A stretch of DNA of 64,000 bases from CAIYZT01 sp947461435 (GTDB lineage: Bacteria; Pseudomonadota; Alphaproteobacteria; Rhodobacterales; Rhodobacteraceae): assembly GCA_965284435.1 (NCBI GenBank), contig OZ260083.1:930001-994000 (forward strand), written 5' to 3'. Below, piece by piece: positions 60,975-64,000 of this stretch (position 1 is its first letter; every line of letters begins with the position of its first letter). The position numbers and the translations under genes are program-made. A model generated the notes under the pieces. The model did no database searches. It was not told where the DNA came from and saw only the letters and a list, made by a program, of their open reading frames with translations.

Positions 60975-62462
60975 TTAAAGGTTTGCGAACAGCGGAAAGC
61001 TGACGCCTAAGGCCCAAGCCAGACATAGGCCCAGTCCCAAACCTGCTGCGACCGTGCCAGACTGCCGTCCGATCCAGCGCCCCATCAGCCCATGAACCAC
61101 AAAGAACAAGACAAAGACCGGCAGGACGATCAACACAAACGTCAGGTTTTCGGGGTCCAGCGCGGCGGCGATGCCCAATGACAGGAAGAGGAAAATGCGG
61201 GCGGTCAACCTGCGCCATAGCCGGCTTTGACCTGCCTGGGTTACATAGCCATCTGCGATCATGAACGGTACGGTGCCCAGACACAGTGCGGCAATGATCG
61301 GCAAACGCTCGGCCGTGGGCCAAAAATTCGCGGCATAGCGGTCAAGTGCCAGACCAAAGACAAGGATCCCCCACAGGGTCAAGGCGATGGTTGGCAGGAC
61401 CGGCACCGGCCATATCCGCCAGGCATTTCGCCCAAGAAGCGCAATTTGCAAGGCACCGTACACTGCAAGATGCAGCATCAGGTAATCGGCGACGAGTACG
61501 GGAAGAAAGTTTTCATAAAACGGTGTGATCAGAAATGGGGTCGCGACTGCAGGGGCCATGGTCGCCAGCACGAACCGGCGGGTTGATACTACGGGCGCGT
61601 CCGGACCTTTGGGAAAAAGCGCAGCGATCGGATGGAAGGCCACGACGATTCCTGCCAAAAGCGCAAGAATCCACCATCCCCGATGCCCAGCCGAAACGCT
61701 GCTATGGCGCTCAAAAGTTGCATCCAGCCAAGCCACTGCCTCGTCAACGGCCGTGGGGCTGAAAAGGACGCCGACATGTTCGACCGATGGTGCCACGACA
61801 GCCCGGCGCGAGACGGGGCCATCAACCGCCAGATCGCCTTCGCCCGCGGCAGGATCAACCAGATGGACGGCGTCAAGACCGGCTTGGCGCAGAAAACTCT
61901 CCCATTGCCCCGAGATCACCAGAAGTCTTTGCGGGGACTGCGCCGTCACGGCCTGCGAGAACATGGAAATGGCCACCACAGCGTCTATTGGCGTTCCGGC
62001 CGCACTTTCTGCGATGCTGGCCCGCACGATGATATCTGTCGCCATCGAATGCCCAAGAAGGGCAATTTGCGATGCCCCGGGCAAGGCACGGGCGGCAGCA
62101 ATCACGCGGCGCGTTTCGGCTACCAAAAGCGCCGTTGTGCCGTTGACCGACGTGACATCCCCTGACATGGGGACGGGGTTTTTTCCGTGACCCTCAAAGT
62201 CAAAAGCCAGAACCCTGTATCCCGCCTGCGCCAGGTGCAAAGAATAGGACTGCATGATCTGCCGCGACCCGGCAAATCCGTGCGCCACCACCACAACAGG
62301 GCCGTTCTGATTTGGCAGAGAGTAGAGCGTAACGGGCGTTGAGCCGACATCGAACGGCGAGATGTCCAATCCGGTACGTTCTCGCTCAAGATTGAAGACG
62401 GACAGAACGATCATCACGGCCGCGGCGATCAAGATGACCAAATGTTTTCGGGATCTGGGCAT
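60975..62462 (-). CDS. alpha/beta hydrolase with C-terminal membrane domain
   Basis: A 495-residue protein with an N-terminal membrane helix (residues 7-24). Residues about 45-250 are an alpha/beta hydrolase: VVVVAHGFAGSRQIMQSY (oxyanion), LAFDFEGHGKNPVPM, and the nucleophile elbow ALLGHSMATDIIV; a late histidine is in APSVEHVGVLF. The remaining 230 residues contain about seven membrane helices. The combination is unusual but known in some bacterial hydrolases tied to lipid or envelope metabolism. Substrate is unknown. Confidence 0.85.
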   Translation of the reverse strand: MPRSRKHLVILIAAAVMIVLSVFNLERERTGLDISPFDVGSTPVTLYSLPNQNGPVVVVAHGFAGSRQIMQSYSLHLAQAGYRVLAFDFEGHGKNPVPMSGDVTSVNGTTALLVAETRRVIAAARALPGASQIALLGHSMATDIIVRASIAESAAGTPIDAVVAISMFSQAVTAQSPQRLLVISGQWESFLRQAGLDAVHLVDPAAGEGDLAVDGPVSRRAVVAPSVEHVGVLFSPTAVDEAVAWLDATFERHSSVSAGHRGWWILALLAGIVVAFHPIAALFPKGPDAPVVSTRRFVLATMAPAVATPFLITPFYENFLPVLVADYLMLHLAVYGALQIALLGRNAWRIWPVPVLPTIALTLWGILVFGLALDRYAANFWPTAERLPIIAALCLGTVPFMIADGYVTQAGQSRLWRRLTARIFLFLSLGIAAALDPENLTFVLIVLPVFVLFFVVHGLMGRWIGRQSGTVAAGLGLGLCLAWALGVSFPLFANL

Positions 62463-62728
62463 GTTGGACGTTCCGGTTCTGATCTCAGGACATACTTTGT
62501 TTTCTGTTTTACGGAAGCGGCTTGGTTCCAGATCATTGTTTCTGGCCGTTTGTGTTCATTCTCGTGTCTTAACGCGCATGTGCCGATCTCTGGCCACCCG
62601 GGCTCATTTCTTAAGGAACAATTCCCTACCCGATGCGTTTCCCTTGGAGCAGGTTTTCAATCGGAGGCGAAATTGCGCATTGGATATCGCGGCGGCCGCC
62701 TTGGTGGGCCAGCACAGTCTTTCCCTGT

Positions 62729-64000
62729 ATGACCCCTTTCAAGGAATTTTTTTCATGGCGAAGCCGCAGTTCGGTACAGGACCCTTGGTCTGATCCCTCG
62801 CCAATCCGGTCTGACCTGTTCGGGATCGAACGGCTGGAGCACCATGCCTTGACCCTGGCCGTGGCACAAAGCCTGCCAATCGGGCGCCCCGTCCGGGTGC
62901 CCAATCTGCTTGGTCGCGTCACGGACAATGCCAAAGTCTTGCTATCCGCCTATCGGTCTGGTGCGCAATCCTTGGAAGCGGGTCAACCGATCACGCCTGC
63001 TGCGGAATGGTTGCTGGACAATTTTCACATTGTTGAACAGCAGTTGCGGCAAATCAAAGATGACCTGCCGCCGGGATACTATCGACACTTGCCCAAACTG
63101 GCTGAAGGTCCTTTGGCGGGATATCCCCGTGTTCTGGGGCTGGCCTGGGCCTATGTGGCGCATACCGACAGTCTGTTGTCGGACAATGCGTTGTTAAGGT
63201 TTGTACAGTCTTATCAGACTGTTCAGCCCTTAACGATTGGTGAGCTGTGGGCCGTGGCGATCACGCTTCGTATCGTGCTGATCGAAAACATGCGCAGGCT
63301 TTCCGTTCAGATCACGCAAGCCGATCGCCTGCGGCGCGCGGCGGACACTCTGGTTGACCAAGTCTTTGGCAAGAATGAACCCGGGGTTTCGGGCAATGCA
63401 GTCCTGGCAAAGCTGGACGGTGCGGAAATTCCCGAGATTATGGCCGCCCAAATAGCAAAACGGTTGCGCGGCACAGACCCGGCCGAAACACCTTTGGCCG
63501 GATGGTTTGACGACCGGCTGCGCCAATTGGGGCAGACGGTTGACATGGTGGTGGCCAATGCTCAGGCGCGGCAAGGCGCCTCAAACGTCACGATGCGAAA
63601 CATCGTTACCTCAATGCGACGCATGTCCGAGATGGATTGGGCCGATTTTTTTGAAGCGGCAAGTCTGACAGAAGCCCGGTTGAGAACGCATCCAGGCTAT
63701 GCGGAAATGGATTTTACAACGCGCAATCGCTACCGCACTTCGATTGAGACTTTGGCGCGCCATTCACAGCATGATGAAACGGCCGTCACACAATCCGCTT
63801 TGGGTTTTGCTGCTGCCGGAACATCGCCCGCATCGCGCGATCCGGGATTTGCCCTGATCGGCGACGGATTACCGGCGCTGGAGCGGAGCCTTGAATATTC
63901 ACCGCCCTTGGCCATCGCCGTGGGCCGGCGCCTGCGCGCGCTCGGGTTGACGGGATATCTGGGATCAATCATCATCGCCGCGTCAGCCTTGTTAGGATTG
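62729..64000 (+). CDS. ndvB: cyclic beta-1,2-glucan synthase, N-terminal part (gene continues beyond window)
   Basis: The visible 424 residues match the start of the very large cyclic glucan synthases (NdvB/ChvB): PWSDPSPIRSDLFGIERLEHHA, AAEWLLDNFHIVEQQLRQIKDDLP, LPKLAEGPLAGYPRVLGLAWA and LAVGRRL-type segments, ending in a first membrane helix near 410-424. These enzymes make periplasmic cyclic glucans important for osmotic adaptation and host interaction. ATG 62729 begins the conserved region; no strong ribosome-binding site is seen. It is cut by the right edge of the window. Confidence 0.85.
   Translation, partial: MTPFKEFFSWRSRSSVQDPWSDPSPIRSDLFGIERLEHHALTLAVAQSLPIGRPVRVPNLLGRVTDNAKVLLSAYRSGAQSLEAGQPITPAAEWLLDNFHIVEQQLRQIKDDLPPGYYRHLPKLAEGPLAGYPRVLGLAWAYVAHTDSLLSDNALLRFVQSYQTVQPLTIGELWAVAITLRIVLIENMRRLSVQITQADRLRRAADTLVDQVFGKNEPGVSGNAVLAKLDGAEIPEIMAAQIAKRLRGTDPAETPLAGWFDDRLRQLGQTVDMVVANAQARQGASNVTMRNIVTSMRRMSEMDWADFFEAASLTEARLRTHPGYAEMDFTTRNRYRTSIETLARHSQHDETAVTQSALGFAAAGTSPASRDPGFALIGDGLPALERSLEYSPPLAIAVGRRLRALGLTGYLGSIIIAASALLGL

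Overview
The window reads as chromosomal DNA of an alphaproteobacterium, most likely of the Rhodobacterales (Rhodobacteraceae-like). The grounds are GC-rich coding throughout, three tandem peptide-deformylase-type genes joined to fmt, a DUF779 gene beside an aldehyde dehydrogenase with a GAF/Fis-type regulator, an initiator tRNA used as an island insertion site, and a cyclic beta-1,2-glucan synthase at the right edge. No species is claimed.

Layout. (1) 1-9173: a surface-glycan cluster with several glycosyltransferases, an FkbM methyltransferase, a second methyltransferase, a GSCFA protein and two fusion proteins (GT2 plus methyltransferase-like; serine-hydrolase-like plus GT61). (2) 9213-23887: core genes: a TetR regulator, a GlsB-type membrane protein, def/def/def-like/fmt, a PatB/MalY C-S lyase, an MltB-type lytic transglycosylase, DUF779/aldehyde dehydrogenase/regulator, smc, a GFA protein and a GNAT protein. 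(3) 24202-30479: tRNA-fMet followed by mobile DNA. A 51-bp copy of the tRNA 3' end lies 1.7 kb downstream, an IS3-type element sits between the copies, three pairs of short repeats resemble integrase arm sites, then come an HTH-AbiEi-AbiEii operon and a serine recombinase. (4) 30480-42597: one co-directional 12-kb catabolic/transport cluster with glycine-betaine-type ABC genes, a histone-deacetylase-like amidohydrolase, GMC, Fe-ADH, SDR and MDR oxidoreductases, an MBL hydrolase, a DMT transporter and a cupin, with a divergent LysR gene. (5) 42723-50791: a 2OG-Fe(II) oxygenase, a polar amino-acid ABC transporter, YeeE-like membrane proteins and long gene-poor stretches. (6) 50971-58188: a redox locus with ApbE, a PepSY-flavodoxin-FNR membrane reductase, a DUF2271 protein carrying a probable FMN-attachment motif, a very acidic exported protein, a PepSY protein, a divergent two-component system and a VIT-family transporter. 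(7) 58536-64000: small stress-type proteins, a sorbosone-dehydrogenase-like lipoprotein, a membrane alpha/beta hydrolase and the start of a cyclic glucan synthase.

How the genes may work together. The most interesting systems are the predicted extracytosolic flavin electron-transfer chain in (6), where flavin-transfer enzyme, reductase, acceptor and regulator lie together, and the large operon in (4), which looks like uptake plus oxidation/deacylation of an amine- or alcohol-bearing compound under LysR control. A (CCCCAG)n tract with G-quadruplex potential lies inside that operon. All functions are read from sequence motifs and context; no database search was run.
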